From Minwuiaceae bacterium (GTDB lineage: Bacteria; Pseudomonadota; Alphaproteobacteria; Minwuiales; Minwuiaceae), in contig JANQEE010000015.1 of NCBI GenBank assembly GCA_028278525.1, positions 1 through 64,000 on the forward strand: DNA of 64,000 nt. Direction: 5' to 3'. Positions 17,107-26,391 of this stretch are shown piece by piece (positions within the stretch are counted from its first letter, which is position 1; each line of letters starts with the position of its first letter). The notes under the pieces are model-generated. The model was not told where the DNA came from, searched no databases, and saw only the letters and a program-made list of their open reading frames with translations. The position numbers were made by a program, and so were the translations under genes.

Positions 17107-17963
17107 TCCGCTTTGCCGTCCAGGTCGGGATGCACGCGTTCGGCAATCGCACGGATCGCCTTCGGACTGTTCAGCCCCAAACCCGTCAGATAGCCGCTCG
17201 GCAGCGCAAAATAGGTTCCTGATTGGCCGGCGGGCGTCAGCGCCGCACCCGGGGCCTTCAGCGCCACGGGAACGCCGCCGGAGAGTTCAAGTCCTTCCTT
17301 GTTCACCAGAATGAAATCCGGCGCCGCCTTCAGCATCGCCTCCTGGCTCATCGGCTTGAAATAGGTGATGCCGTCGGTGACGTTCTTGGCCCCGGCCAGT
17401 TCGATCAGCAACGCGATATGGCTGTCCTCGCCCGCGACCAGGGTCGGCCGCCCGCCTCCCGACAGGATAAACAGCCCGCGCGGCCGGGTCTTGGCCCCGG
17501 CGACGAACGCGAGCGCCGCCTCAAGCTCGGCTTCGAACCGCGCCGCAAGGACGGCGGCCTCCTTTTCCCGGCCGAGCAGGGCACCGATACGGCCGATCCG
17601 CTCCGGCACCACATCCAGGCTCGCCACATCGTCCGGGAAGACATGCACCGTGACGCCAGCCCCTTCCAGCTGCTCCACGACTTCCGGCCGGGTCTGCCGC
17701 CCCGCCATCAGCGCGACGGTCGGCCCAAGCGACAGCATCGGCTCCGCGGACGTGTTTCGAAAGCCACGAATCGTCGGCACGCCTTCCAGTTCCCCGATAT
17801 GGTCCATGCCGCCGCCGATACCGACGATCTGGTCGGCCTCGCCCAGCGCCACCACGATTTCGGCCAGGTAGCTGCCGATGATCAGATAGCGGTCTTTGCT
17901 CGCAGCCTGCGCGCCGAATGCAAACGTGCAAAGGCCAGCGATGAGAAGCATGAGGCGGGTCAT
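17103..17963 (-). CDS. hmuT: Heme ABC transporter substrate-binding protein HmuT
   Basis: A 286-aa periplasmic heme-binding protein. A signal peptide is evident (residues 1-20, ending FGAQA) before the cluster-A binding-protein fold. Family features include DRYLIIGSYLAEIVVALGEADQIVGI, then VPTIRGFRNTSAEPMLSLGPTVALMAG, the helix backbone around PDFILVNKEG and a C-terminal GLNSPKAIRAIAERVHPD. It delivers heme from the outer-membrane receptor HmuR to HmuUV. It overlaps hmuS upstream and hmuU downstream by four bases each, so the three genes are coupled. Confidence 0.93.
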   Translation of the reverse strand: MTRLMLLIAGLCTFAFGAQAASKDRYLIIGSYLAEIVVALGEADQIVGIGGGMDHIGELEGVPTIRGFRNTSAEPMLSLGPTVALMAGRQTRPEVVEQLEGAGVTVHVFPDDVASLDVVPERIGRIGALLGREKEAAVLAARFEAELEAALAFVAGAKTRPRGLFILSGGGRPTLVAGEDSHIALLIELAGAKNVTDGITYFKPMSQEAMLKAAPDFILVNKEGLELSGGVPVALKAPGAALTPAGQSGTYFALPSGYLTGLGLNSPKAIRAIAERVHPDLDGKAE

Positions 17964-18859
17964 CGATTCATGCCTTTCTCGATCCGCAGCAGGCGTCCGT
18001 CCTCCCCGTCAAAGGCGACAGCGCCGCCTGCCGTCCGCGCGGCCTGGCGCAGCGGGCCATATCGAAGATGGGATCGGATGTCCGCCTCATGCAGGTGAAA
18101 CATTCGTTTGTCCATCCGGATACCGGAGAGAACGCCTTGCCAGACAACGCGCGCATGGTCGCCCACCGCCTCAACGGTAAAACCATCGCCAGTGTCCGGG
18201 CTGAGCAGATCGGCAAGGATTGCCCGCATGTCGGCCCCCTCCAGCGGCATGCCTACCGGATCTTCGGCACGCGACGCGGCGCGCGCGTCAAATCCGCTCA
18301 CCACGGGAACAGCGATCCGAACCGTCCGCGACTGATCGTCCGCCTTGAAACTGGCAAGATAACGTTCGGCCGCCTCGAACAGCGTCTTATGAAAGATGAA
18401 GACCTTCATGATCGGCGCGCCTGCCGCGTTGTAGAACTGGACGCTCCGCGTATTGCCGTGGCTGTCGTCCCGGTCGACGAACAGGTAGGCGTCGGCCACC
18501 GCACCGGCGTCGACTTCCGCCCGCATATGCGCGCCGCGCAGGCGAAAGGCACCGTCCTCGCCCGGCTCAGCCCCCACCGCGCCGAGCGGCATGTGCACGC
18601 CGCAGGCGTTGGAAAAGGCGCAGAGCACCCGGCCCCATTCGGAGACCGGCGCCAGGACGGCACGGATATCCGGTTTCAGACGCACCGCGCCCGACCCGAT
18701 GCGCGCCGCGGCAAGCGCCGAATCCGGCACCGCCAGCATTCGAGCCGCATCGGGCGCATGCAGGTGCGCATGAGTCTCGAGCAGACGGCCCCAGGCCGCC
18801 AGCAGCGCATCCGGGTCGTTCATATGGTCTGTCGTCGTCTCGGTCTCAGGCAGGGACAT
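17960..18859 (-). CDS. hmuS: Hemin-degrading/heme-handling factor HmuS
   Basis: A 299-aa cytoplasmic protein of the HmuS/HemS/ChuS family, which takes imported heme and either stores or degrades it to free iron. The two structurally repeated halves can be seen: residues ~10-150 (LKPDIRAVLAPVSEWGRVLCAFSNACGVHMPLG) and ~180-299 (MRAILADLLSPDTGDGFTVEAVGDHARVVWQGVLSGIRMDKRMFHLHEADIRSHL). It is shorter than typical members (about 340-350 aa). The ATG at 18859 is preferred because GAGG is eight bases upstream; a GTG at 18868 lies in the same frame. It begins ten bases past the end of hmuR. Confidence 0.88.
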   Translation of the reverse strand: MSLPETETTTDHMNDPDALLAAWGRLLETHAHLHAPDAARMLAVPDSALAAARIGSGAVRLKPDIRAVLAPVSEWGRVLCAFSNACGVHMPLGAVGAEPGEDGAFRLRGAHMRAEVDAGAVADAYLFVDRDDSHGNTRSVQFYNAAGAPIMKVFIFHKTLFEAAERYLASFKADDQSRTVRIAVPVVSGFDARAASRAEDPVGMPLEGADMRAILADLLSPDTGDGFTVEAVGDHARVVWQGVLSGIRMDKRMFHLHEADIRSHLRYGPLRQAARTAGGAVAFDGEDGRLLRIEKGMNR

Positions 18860-18869
18860 GTCGATCACC

Positions 18870-20849
18870 TCATAAGGCGTAGCGAAGGGAGACGTAGATG
18901 AACCGTCCGGGCGGGTCCTCGATCGTGCCGTTCGTTGACCAGTTGTCCGGCACCTGCTCGTCGAACAGGTTGTCGACGCCGAACGAAATCGCCGCCTTGT
19001 CGGTCACGTCGTAGCGAAGATTGATGTCCGCCACCGTGTATTCCGTGTCGAACGCCGGCCGCGTGCGGTCGTCCGGATCGATGCCGAAGAAATCGTCGAT
19101 GTGCCGCCCGCGCAGCGTGATGCGCCACCGGTCCTCGGTATAGGTCAGCGCGGCTTTTACGGTATGCCGGGCCCGCCCCGTCAGCCGGTCGCCCGTATCC
19201 TCGTCCTCCGCGTCCAGGTATTCGTACGAAGCGTCGACCGCGAAACCGGCGCCGATATCGTAGAATCCGGACAGTTCGATACCGGAGATCTTGGCTTCGG
19301 CAATGTTCCGATACTGGAAGACCGTCAGGCCATTTTCGACCTGGCCATTCGGGGCCGCCTGAATCAGATTGTCTATCTTCGTGTAGTGGTAGACGAGTTC
19401 GACGTTCCCTTTTCTCCCGCGCCAGCCGACGGCGGCTTCGACCGTATCCGCCTCTTCCGGTTTCAGGTCTTCGTCGCCGACGATCAGGAACCGGCCGCGC
19501 GTAAAGCGGGAGAAGCGCTCGACGACCACCGGTGCGCGGAATGCCTGGCCGTAACCCAGCCGCCAGGTAAAGCCGTCGCCGCGCGAGCCGACCGTCACCC
19601 GGGGCGTTACTTCGGTGCCGAACGAGTCGAAGTCGTCGACCCGCAGGCCGACGATCAGCCGGACATGCTCCGACAGGTTCCATTCGTCCTGCGCGAAACC
19701 GAACAGGTTGGTCTCTTCGTTCTCCTCCGACAGGATCGAGACGTCGATCTCGTCACGCTGCGCGCCGGCCCCGACCAACAGGTTGTGGTCGCCGGCTTCG
19801 AAGAAGTACCGGCCTTGGGAGATGGTCTGGGTGAAGTCTGTATCTTCGTCGTCGCCGGCAAGGCTACGTTTCGCCGACGCATCGGAATAGCCGTGTGAAC
19901 CCTCGACCGTCAGCACACCCGGCCCGATATCGGCGTCGTAGGTCAGCGACCCGTAGTAGCGGTCTTCCTCTTCGAAACGCTCGAAAGCCGTGCCCGGCAC
20001 GCCGGGAATTCGGGAGACGGCGAACCCGTCCGACCGGTCGTCCTGGAAAAAACCCTCCAGCGTCCAGCCGAGTTCTCCCCCTTCGCCAATCTCAGCGGCG
20101 CCTTTATAGGTGAGCGCAAGATGCTCCAGGCTGGAAAGATCGTCCTCGTTGACGGTGTCGTCGAACTGAAAGGCCTCGGCCCGCCGATAATCCACCGACA
20201 CCCGGTGGCTGACCACGCCGGTGGCGAAGTTGCCGGTCGCGCCAACGTTGCCGGTGTCCCGCCCGTCGCCTTCGCCGCTTGCCACCGTGCCAAGCGTACC
20301 GCGCACCGAAAGCGGCGGCCCCTCGCCGGCCGGCTTGGTGATGACGTTGATCACGCCGCCGGAAGCATTGGCTCCGTACAGCGCCGACATCGGCCCGCGG
20401 ATTATCTCGATCCGCTCCACGTCCTCGATGCCGAAATTGTTCAGATTGGGGACGCCGAACTTGCCGGTGCGTGGCAGGCCGTCAAACAGGATCAGCACCG
20501 ACGTGCCGGCGTTCGGCACCTGGCCGCGTATCGTGACCGTCGAATTCGCGCCCGACGTCCTGGCGTCGACACCGACGGATTGGCGCAGGACTTCCGTGAC
20601 CGACGCGCCGGAATAGCTTTCGATCTCCTCCCGGTCGATGACCTCGATGCTCGCCTGGACGTCTGAGATCTGCTGTTCGCGCCGGCCGGCGGTTACCACG
20701 ATGGCGTCGAGATGTCGGGCCGCGCCCGACTTGGCCTCGTCGGCGGGTGAAGATGGGGATTGGGCGAAAGATGGAAAAGAGAATGCCGACGCCGCCAGCG
20801 CGACGCCCGCGGCGGCCCAAACTGGGCCGCCCGAGAATGGATTAAGCAC
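18870..20849 (-). CDS. hmuR: TonB-dependent outer-membrane heme receptor HmuR
   Basis: A 659-aa outer-membrane receptor. It has a signal peptide (residues 1 to ~30, ending SFAQS), a plug domain (DAIVVTAGRREQQISDVQASIEVIDREEIESYSGASVTEVLRQSVGVDARTS...) and a 22-strand barrel ending in the C-terminal aromatic motif RFIYVSLRYAL. The TonB box region precedes the plug (IVVTAG). Its place at the head of hmuSTUV makes heme the likely ligand. The start is GTG at 20849 with GAGTGAG upstream. No convincing Fur box is visible in the 82-base gap before it; a short GGGAGCG/CGCTCCC hairpin lies there (20875-20904). Confidence 0.92.
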   Translation of the reverse strand: MLNPFSGGPVWAAAGVALAASAFSFPSFAQSPSSPADEAKSGAARHLDAIVVTAGRREQQISDVQASIEVIDREEIESYSGASVTEVLRQSVGVDARTSGANSTVTIRGQVPNAGTSVLILFDGLPRTGKFGVPNLNNFGIEDVERIEIIRGPMSALYGANASGGVINVITKPAGEGPPLSVRGTLGTVASGEGDGRDTGNVGATGNFATGVVSHRVSVDYRRAEAFQFDDTVNEDDLSSLEHLALTYKGAAEIGEGGELGWTLEGFFQDDRSDGFAVSRIPGVPGTAFERFEEEDRYYGSLTYDADIGPGVLTVEGSHGYSDASAKRSLAGDDEDTDFTQTISQGRYFFEAGDHNLLVGAGAQRDEIDVSILSEENEETNLFGFAQDEWNLSEHVRLIVGLRVDDFDSFGTEVTPRVTVGSRGDGFTWRLGYGQAFRAPVVVERFSRFTRGRFLIVGDEDLKPEEADTVEAAVGWRGRKGNVELVYHYTKIDNLIQAAPNGQVENGLTVFQYRNIAEAKISGIELSGFYDIGAGFAVDASYEYLDAEDEDTGDRLTGRARHTVKAALTYTEDRWRITLRGRHIDDFFGIDPDDRTRPAFDTEYTVADINLRYDVTDKAAISFGVDNLFDEQVPDNWSTNGTIEDPPGRFIYVSLRYAL

Positions 20850-20931
20850 GGTAACTCACTCGCAACTGAAGATGGGGAGCGCACAGCCCCCGACAGACGC
20901 TCCCTTTCCGGGAACGGCGATTTATCGATCT

Positions 20932-21333
20932 TCAGATGACGGCGGGAGGGGCGCGTCCGCCGAGGGGCGGCCCATTGTGGCGCTCGACGAAACGGATCGT
21001 GTAATCGGGAAATCCAAGCTCCGCCGAAACCAGGGCCGGCGCGGCGAGGCCGACAGCCGGCACCGGAAGCTTGCCCTTTTGAAGCGTGCAGAGCGGGCAG
21101 TCGCCGGAAGCGTTGGATTCCACCGGCGCTTCCTCGCCCAGCAGTTGCGCCATCTCGCGCGCGTACTGCTTGGCCTCTTCCGACGGTTCCGTGCCGGGCG
21201 TGATACAGAGAATTTTGGAGAGGTCGATGCCTGACGCCTGCGCCATCGCCAGGGTGCCGGGCAGAATCGCCTGAAACAGCACCAATACAACGGCCAGCGC
21301 ACGCAGCGCCGGATTACGGACACGTCCCCTCAT
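20932..21333 (-). CDS. Exported DUF2946-like protein with CxxC motif
   Basis: A 133-aa small protein. Residues 10-32 form a signal peptide or membrane anchor (LRALAVVLVLFQAILPGTLAMAQASG). The mature part contains Cys43 and a Cys79-Pro-Leu-Cys82 pair and ends in a GPPLGGRAPPAV tail, a pattern I associate with DUF2946 proteins, which often lie next to TonB-dependent receptors and may handle metals. The assignment is tentative. It sits 82 bases upstream of hmuR in the same direction and may be the first gene of the heme unit, or a separate gene. Confidence 0.6.
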   Translation of the reverse strand: MRGRVRNPALRALAVVLVLFQAILPGTLAMAQASGIDLSKILCITPGTEPSEEAKQYAREMAQLLGEEAPVESNASGDCPLCTLQKGKLPVPAVGLAAPALVSAELGFPDYTIRFVERHNGPPLGGRAPPAVI

Positions 21334-21398
21334 TTTCTACTGAATATCATGCGCAATGCGAAAAGGCATCGCAGCAAAATGTCGCAGCCTCGCGGCGC

Positions 21399-22157
21399 TC
21401 AGTCGCGCAGCACCCAACTTTCGCGCCGTTGTGCTGTCGGAAAGCGTTCCTCAAGTCCCAACTCGAATATGCGCTCCATAGACCGCTCAAATAACGCGCG
21501 CATAACCGGCACACTCTCCGGCTCCAACGCAACTTGCCGCAGGACCGCCTCCTGATCACCATGGGCGATATACAGGCCGCGCAGGGCGGAAACCGCTTCT
21601 TCTGCCAGGTCGACCCGCAGGTCGCAGCGGTCGACGCCGTCCGGCGCGGTCACCCGCAGCGCTGAGGAGCGAACGGGTTCCAGAATTTCGCCGCCGGCGT
21701 CACGCCCGGCTTCCAGCCCGCGCAGCAGGCGCTCTTCCAGCGGAGCGCCTGACGCGGCCTCGTGGGCCGCCACCATCGCGTCGGTCACCCGATCGTTGGC
21801 CAGAATATTGCCGACGGCCACGCAGTCCTGTCCGACCGAATGGGTGTAGATCGAATACATGCGCCGGCCGTGATGGACCGCGGCGCGCCCGGCCGCGTCC
21901 AACGCCGCCAGTTGGCGCCATTCGATATCCGGCGTGCCCTTGACGACCCGAGCGACCGCGTCCTCGGCCGATAAGCCGTTGTCGAGCAGGGCAATGCCCC
22001 GGTCGCCGAGCCGCGGATCCGTCCGGTGCTGGCTCAGAAAAGCGCCTTTGCCGTGGCTGACCCGCAGGCAGCGGTTGCCGACCGCCATCGCGGAGGTGCC
22101 GATGATCCCGCCGAAGGCGCCGGTCTCCGTACAGCGGGCGATCATCGAATACGTCAT
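21399..22157 (-). CDS. DUF1028 family protein (Ntn-hydrolase-like)
   Basis: A 252-aa protein of the DUF1028 family. The N-terminus MTYSMIARCTETGAFGGIIGTSAMAVGNRCLRVSHGKGAFLSQHRTDPRLGDRGIALLDNG is highly characteristic; many DUF1028 proteins are thought to have an Ntn-hydrolase fold and to be involved in amide or peptide cleavage, though no reaction is established. The ATG at 22157 is 13 bases past the FAH gene stop and is preceded by a GGGGGG run. As the last gene of the operon starting at the binding-protein gene 30485, it may hydrolyse an amide product of that pathway; this is inference. Confidence 0.85.
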   Translation of the reverse strand: MTYSMIARCTETGAFGGIIGTSAMAVGNRCLRVSHGKGAFLSQHRTDPRLGDRGIALLDNGLSAEDAVARVVKGTPDIEWRQLAALDAAGRAAVHHGRRMYSIYTHSVGQDCVAVGNILANDRVTDAMVAAHEAASGAPLEERLLRGLEAGRDAGGEILEPVRSSALRVTAPDGVDRCDLRVDLAEEAVSALRGLYIAHGDQEAVLRQVALEPESVPVMRALFERSMERIFELGLEERFPTAQRRESWVLRD

Positions 22158-22170
22158 CTGCGCCCCCCGG

Positions 22171-23007
22171 TCAGCCGGCGACGCACAATTGGTTCTGCTC
22201 GCCCAGCCCGTCGACACCCAGACGCAGCCGCTGCCCGGCGCTCAGGAATACCGGCGGGTTCTGGCCGAGGCCCACGCCCGGCGGAGTCCCCGTCGAGATC
22301 ACGTCACCCGGCTGCAGCGACATGAAATGCGAGATGTAGCTGACCAGATGAGCCACCCCGAAGATCATCGTCTTGGTCGATCCGTTCTGATAGTGGTGCC
22401 CGTCGACCTCCAGCCATATCGACAGATCCTGCGGATCGGGCACCTCGTCGCGGGTGACCAGCCAGGGACCGATTGGCCCGAAACCGTCGGACGACTTCCC
22501 CTTGGTCCATTGTCCGCTGCGCTCCGTCTGCCAGGCGCGCTCCGACACGTCGTTGGACACGCAGTAACCGAACACATGGTCCAAGGCGTTCGCTTCCGAG
22601 ACGCGCAGCGCCGGCTTGCCGATCACGACGCCCAGTTCGACTTCCCAATCCGACTTCTCCGAGCCCGGCGGGATCGGCAGATCGTCGTCCGGTCCGGCAA
22701 TGGCCGAGGTCGCCTTCATGAACAGGATCGGCTCGTCCGGCACGGCGGCCCCGGTCTCGGCCGCGTGGTCGGAATAGTTCAGCCCGACGCAGATGAATTT
22801 GCCGACGCCGCCGACGCAGGGCCCGATCCGACCGTCGTCCGGCAGCACAGGCAGTACCGTCGGGTCCAACCCGCTCATCCATCCCGTATCGGCCAGCGCC
22901 GCGCCGCCGATATCGCTTACCACCCCTTCCAGCGAGCGGCGCGTCCCGTCACTATGCAACAGCGCCGGCTGCTCCGCGCCGCGCTCTCCGATCCGCATCA
23001 GTTTCAT
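22171..23007 (-). CDS. Fumarylacetoacetate hydrolase (FAH) family protein
   Basis: A 278-aa enzyme of the FAH/2-hydroxyhepta-2,4-diene-1,7-dioate isomerase family, which uses a divalent metal held by Glu/Glu/Asp to cleave or isomerise beta-diketo or ureidoglycolate-like acids. Typical blocks are GKFICVGLNYSDHAAETG, PILFMKATSAIAGPDDDLPIPPGSEKSDWEVELGVVIGK, FGYCVSNDVSERAWQ, and QPGDVISTGTPPGVGLGQNPPVFL. Members range from fumarylacetoacetase to ureidoglycolate lyase and acylpyruvases, so the substrate is open. It lies 48 bases after the dimethylglycine-oxidase-type gene and reads into DUF1028. Confidence 0.9.
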   Translation of the reverse strand: MKLMRIGERGAEQPALLHSDGTRRSLEGVVSDIGGAALADTGWMSGLDPTVLPVLPDDGRIGPCVGGVGKFICVGLNYSDHAAETGAAVPDEPILFMKATSAIAGPDDDLPIPPGSEKSDWEVELGVVIGKPALRVSEANALDHVFGYCVSNDVSERAWQTERSGQWTKGKSSDGFGPIGPWLVTRDEVPDPQDLSIWLEVDGHHYQNGSTKTMIFGVAHLVSYISHFMSLQPGDVISTGTPPGVGLGQNPPVFLSAGQRLRLGVDGLGEQNQLCVAG

Positions 23008-23055
23008 GAATCGATCCCTTGACCAGCCAACTACTCATCGTCGCAATCCGCCGAC

Positions 23056-25506
23056 TTACGCTTTGATCCGCTCCATCCCGGGATCGTAAAGCGGCTTCAG
23101 ATGAACTTGGGCCGGCACCCGTTCGGTGGCGACTTCCAGTTCGTAGTCACCGCCCGTCACATAGGCCGCGTCGACGCCTTGCGAATTGCGGACGTAACCG
23201 TAGCCGATATTCTTACCGACCGTATAGCCGTAGCCGGCGGAGGTCAGCCAGCCGGCCCGCTGCCCGTTCCGGTAGATCGTCTCCCGGCCCAGTAGGATAA
23301 CGTCCGGATCGTCGACGGTGAAACAGGCGAGCATCTTTTTCACGCCGTCCGCCTTCTGAGCCAAAATCGCGTCCCGGCCCTTGAAGGCGATGTTCTTGTT
23401 CGTCTTCGCCGCCCAGCCGAGGCCCGCTTCGACCGGCGTATGGTCCGGCCCGATATCCGCGGCCCAGGCGCGGTAGCCCTTCTCCAGGCGCAGGGTCTCG
23501 ATAGCCCGGTAGCCGGCGTTGACAAGACTGTGCGGCTGCCCCGCCTCCATCAGCCTGTCGTAAACCGCCGTCGCGTACTCGACGGGCAGGTGCAATTCCC
23601 AGCCGAGCTCGCCCACATAGGTAACCCGAAGCGCCCGCACCGGGCAGCCGGCAATACCGATCACCTTGGTGGTCGCGAACGGAAAAGCCTCGTTGGAGAC
23701 GTCATCGCGGGTTACCGCCTGAAGGATGTCGCGCGCCCGCGGGCCCATCAGCGACAGCACCGTGTTCGACGAGGTGATATCGACAAGCTGCGCGTTCAGC
23801 TCATCTGGAATGTTCCGGCCGATCCAATCGAAATCATGCGTCGCGAAGCCCGTACCGGTGACGATGTAGTACTCGTCCTCGGCAATCCGCGCGACGGTCA
23901 GGTCGCATTGGATGCCGCCACGGTCGTTCAGCATCTGCGTATAGATCAGCGATCCCACTGGTTTCGCCACGTCGTTCGCTGCGATCCACGACAGCGCCGC
24001 CTCCGCGTCCGGTCCCTTCAACGCAAACTTGGCGAAGGACGTCTGGTCGAACAAAGCCGCCTCCTCGCGCGCCGCCCGATGCTCCCGCCCGACCGCGTCG
24101 AACCAGTTCGGCCGCCCGAAGGTATAGGCATCTTCCGCGGCCTCGCCGGCCGCCTCGTCTGCAAACCAGTTCGGCCGCTCCCAACCCAGCTTTTCGCCGA
24201 ACACGGCGCCTGCCGCCCTCAGCCGGTCGTAGAGCGGCGACTTGCGGCACGGACGCCCGGACGCATGCTCCTCGCTCGGCCATGCCATGGTGTAATGCTT
24301 GGCATAGGCTTCCAGGGTGCGGGTTCGGACCCAGTCGGTATCGAAATGCGGCCGCCCGAAGCGGCGGATATCGACCGGCCAGAGGTCGTAAGGCGGTTCC
24401 CCCTTATGCACCCATTCCGCCAGTGCCATGCCGGCGCCGCCGCCCGCCGCGATGCCGTAGGCATTGAAGCCGGCGCCGACGAAGAAACCGTTCTGTTCCG
24501 GCGCTTCGCCCAGGATGAAGTTGCCGTCAGGCGTAAAGCTCTCCGGCCCGTTGATCAGTTCCTTGATCCCGGCGTTATGCAGTGCCGGAACGCGGCCCAA
24601 CGCCAGTTCGATCATCGGCTCGAAGTGATCGAAATTCGACTCCAGCAGCGTGAAGTGAAAACCGTCCGGAATCCCGTCCACCGCCCAGGGAATCGGATTC
24701 GGTTCGTAGCCGCCCATCACCAGGCCGCCCACCTCTTCCTTGTAATAGGTAAGCCGGTCCGGATCGCGCAAGGTCGGCAGGTCCGAAGTGACCCCCTCGA
24801 TCTGCTCGGTCACGAAGTATTGGTGCTGCACGGGAACCAGCGGCACGTTGACACCCAGGGTCTTCGCGAAATCCCGCGTCCATTGTCCGGCGCAGCAGAT
24901 CACGGTGTTGGTGTCGATCCTCCCCGCCGATGTCTCCACGCCTGTGATGCAGCCGCCCTCGCGCGCGACCGACAGCACCTCGACATCTTCTACAATCCTG
25001 GCCCCCGCCATGCGCGCGCCCCGGGCCAGCGCCTGGGTGATGTCGGACGGGTTGGCCTGCCCGTCGGTCGACAGGTAAGCCGCGCCGATAACGTCGTCCA
25101 CATTCATCAGCGGCCAGAGGTCCTGGGCTTCCTTCGGCGTCAGAAGCTGCATGTCCAGGCCGAAGGAATGCGCCGTTGTCGCCTGCCGCTTCACCTCGGT
25201 CCAGCGCTCCGCGTTGCAGGCAAGCCGAAGCCCGCCGTTCATCTTCCACCCGGTGCCGAGCCCGGTCTCCTCTTCCAGGCTTTTGTAAAGCGCGACCGAC
25301 TCTCCCAGCAGCTGCGTGATATTGGCGCTCGACCGCAACTGGCCGACCAGCCCCGCAGCGTGGAACGTGGTGCCGGAGGTGAGTTTCTTCCGTTCCAGCA
25401 GCACGATCTCCGTCCAGCCCAGCCGGGCCAGATGGTAGGCGGTCGAGCAGCCGACGATGCCGCCGCCGATAATGACGGCCTGCGCGGATTTGGGTAACTC
25501 GGTCAC
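23056..25506 (-). CDS. FAD-dependent dimethylglycine/sarcosine dehydrogenase-like protein
   Basis: An 816-aa flavoenzyme with the dimethylglycine dehydrogenase architecture. Residues ~8-370 are a DAO-type FAD domain (VIIGGGIVGCSTAYHLARLGW at the N-terminus, and GFFVGAGFNAYGIAAGGGAGMALAEWV near the C-terminal part of the FAD domain); from ~430 comes the tetrahydrofolate-binding GcvT-like domain (REEAALFDQTSFAKFALKGPDAEAAL..., DLTVARIAEDEYYIVTGTGFATHDFDWI, LGWELHLPVEYATAVYD). Such enzymes demethylate N-methylated amines and hand formaldehyde to folate. The actual amine here is unknown. It lies between a small-molecule kinase and FAH gene in a ProXVW-type operon, which suggests it oxidises the compound imported by that transporter. 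Confidence 0.88.
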   Translation of the reverse strand: MTELPKSAQAVIIGGGIVGCSTAYHLARLGWTEIVLLERKKLTSGTTFHAAGLVGQLRSSANITQLLGESVALYKSLEEETGLGTGWKMNGGLRLACNAERWTEVKRQATTAHSFGLDMQLLTPKEAQDLWPLMNVDDVIGAAYLSTDGQANPSDITQALARGARMAGARIVEDVEVLSVAREGGCITGVETSAGRIDTNTVICCAGQWTRDFAKTLGVNVPLVPVQHQYFVTEQIEGVTSDLPTLRDPDRLTYYKEEVGGLVMGGYEPNPIPWAVDGIPDGFHFTLLESNFDHFEPMIELALGRVPALHNAGIKELINGPESFTPDGNFILGEAPEQNGFFVGAGFNAYGIAAGGGAGMALAEWVHKGEPPYDLWPVDIRRFGRPHFDTDWVRTRTLEAYAKHYTMAWPSEEHASGRPCRKSPLYDRLRAAGAVFGEKLGWERPNWFADEAAGEAAEDAYTFGRPNWFDAVGREHRAAREEAALFDQTSFAKFALKGPDAEAALSWIAANDVAKPVGSLIYTQMLNDRGGIQCDLTVARIAEDEYYIVTGTGFATHDFDWIGRNIPDELNAQLVDITSSNTVLSLMGPRARDILQAVTRDDVSNEAFPFATTKVIGIAGCPVRALRVTYVGELGWELHLPVEYATAVYDRLMEAGQPHSLVNAGYRAIETLRLEKGYRAWAADIGPDHTPVEAGLGWAAKTNKNIAFKGRDAILAQKADGVKKMLACFTVDDPDVILLGRETIYRNGQRAGWLTSAGYGYTVGKNIGYGYVRNSQGVDAAYVTGGDYELEVATERVPAQVHLKPLYDPGMERIKA

Positions 25507-25515
25507 CGTGACACC

Positions 25516-26391
25516 TCAGGTCTGAACGAAGTCGGCATAGGCGGCCTCGAACCGGGCCAGGTTTTCCGCCGTGTAGGCGGCGTAATCGAATTCCAGGCTG
25601 GAATGGATTTCCGACACCATGCTCCACATGCTCTCGCGCAGCAGCGAGGCGCATTTCATGGCCTGATAGCGGCGCCAGAGATCGTCCGTGACCGGCGCCT
25701 CGAAGTACGTTTCCAGCAGCCAGCGTTCCCGGGCTTCCGTGAGCTCGTTGTTGGAGGCCAGCCCGCCCAGATCGAACAGCGGGCTGTTGAAGCCCGCATA
25801 GTCCCAATCGAGCAGCCAGAGCCGGTCGCCGTCGTCGAGAATGTTCGCGGCCAGCAGGTCGTTGTGGCCGAACACGATATCGAACGGCCCGGCTGCAGCC
25901 TCCAACCGCTCGGACGCCGCCAGCAGATCCGGCAGTTTCGACAAATGCACACTGTCGCCGTCGCGCAGCGTCGCGGCGTAGTCGCGGACCACCTGGAACA
26001 CCCAGAAGATGAGCGCCGCCCCGCGTAGATGCTTGGGGATATCCCGGTGGCACGCAGCGATGAGCGGCACGATCCGATCCAGGTTCTTCTGTTGCCGGAT
26101 GTCGTCTGGCTCAAAGGCACGCCCGTCGATGAACTCGAGCACCAGGACGCCGGGCGCCGCATGGACCACCGCCGGCGACAGACCGGTCGCCGCCGCCGCG
26201 CGGCTCGCGGCCAACTCATTGAAGCGCATCACCTGATGCACCGGAATGTCGTCGCCAAGGCGTACGACAAAGGTGCCCTTGTCGTCCGTCACCTTGTAGT
26301 TCTTGTTGGTGATACCGCCTTCCAGCGGTTCGATCCGCGGCTTGCCCCGCCAGATCGGCAGGGCGCGAATGGGCGCGAGCGCATCAGCCAT
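25516..26391 (-). CDS. Choline-kinase/APH-type small-molecule phosphotransferase
   Basis: A 291-aa kinase of the aminoglycoside-phosphotransferase/choline-kinase superfamily. It contains the N-terminal lobe (GGITNKNYKV...FVVRLGDDIPVHQV), the catalytic HNDLLAANIL motif near residue 185, and the metal-binding DWDYAGFNS. The similarity of the GGITNKNYKV opening to LicA/choline kinase is notable. The ATG at 26391 has GAAGG seven bases upstream and overlaps the permease stop by eight bases. With a ProXVW-type importer upstream and a DeoR-type regulator divergent, it may phosphorylate the imported amine or alcohol; that link is inference. Confidence 0.85.
   Translation of the reverse strand: MADALAPIRALPIWRGKPRIEPLEGGITNKNYKVTDDKGTFVVRLGDDIPVHQVMRFNELAASRAAAATGLSPAVVHAAPGVLVLEFIDGRAFEPDDIRQQKNLDRIVPLIAACHRDIPKHLRGAALIFWVFQVVRDYAATLRDGDSVHLSKLPDLLAASERLEAAAGPFDIVFGHNDLLAANILDDGDRLWLLDWDYAGFNSPLFDLGGLASNNELTEARERWLLETYFEAPVTDDLWRRYQAMKCASLLRESMWSMVSEIHSSLEFDYAAYTAENLARFEAAYADFVQT

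Noticed and set aside
14752-17193. 813-aa plus-strand open frame
   Set aside because: Antisense to the GbsR-type gene, hmuV and hmuU; no recognisable domain.
20850-20931. Fur or Irr box in front of hmuR
   Set aside because: No convincing match in the gap; only a short GC hairpin. Iron control may act further upstream, before the DUF2946-like gene.
23440-25497. 685-aa plus-strand open frame
   Set aside because: Antisense to the DMGDH-like gene, which has clear FAD and GcvT signatures.
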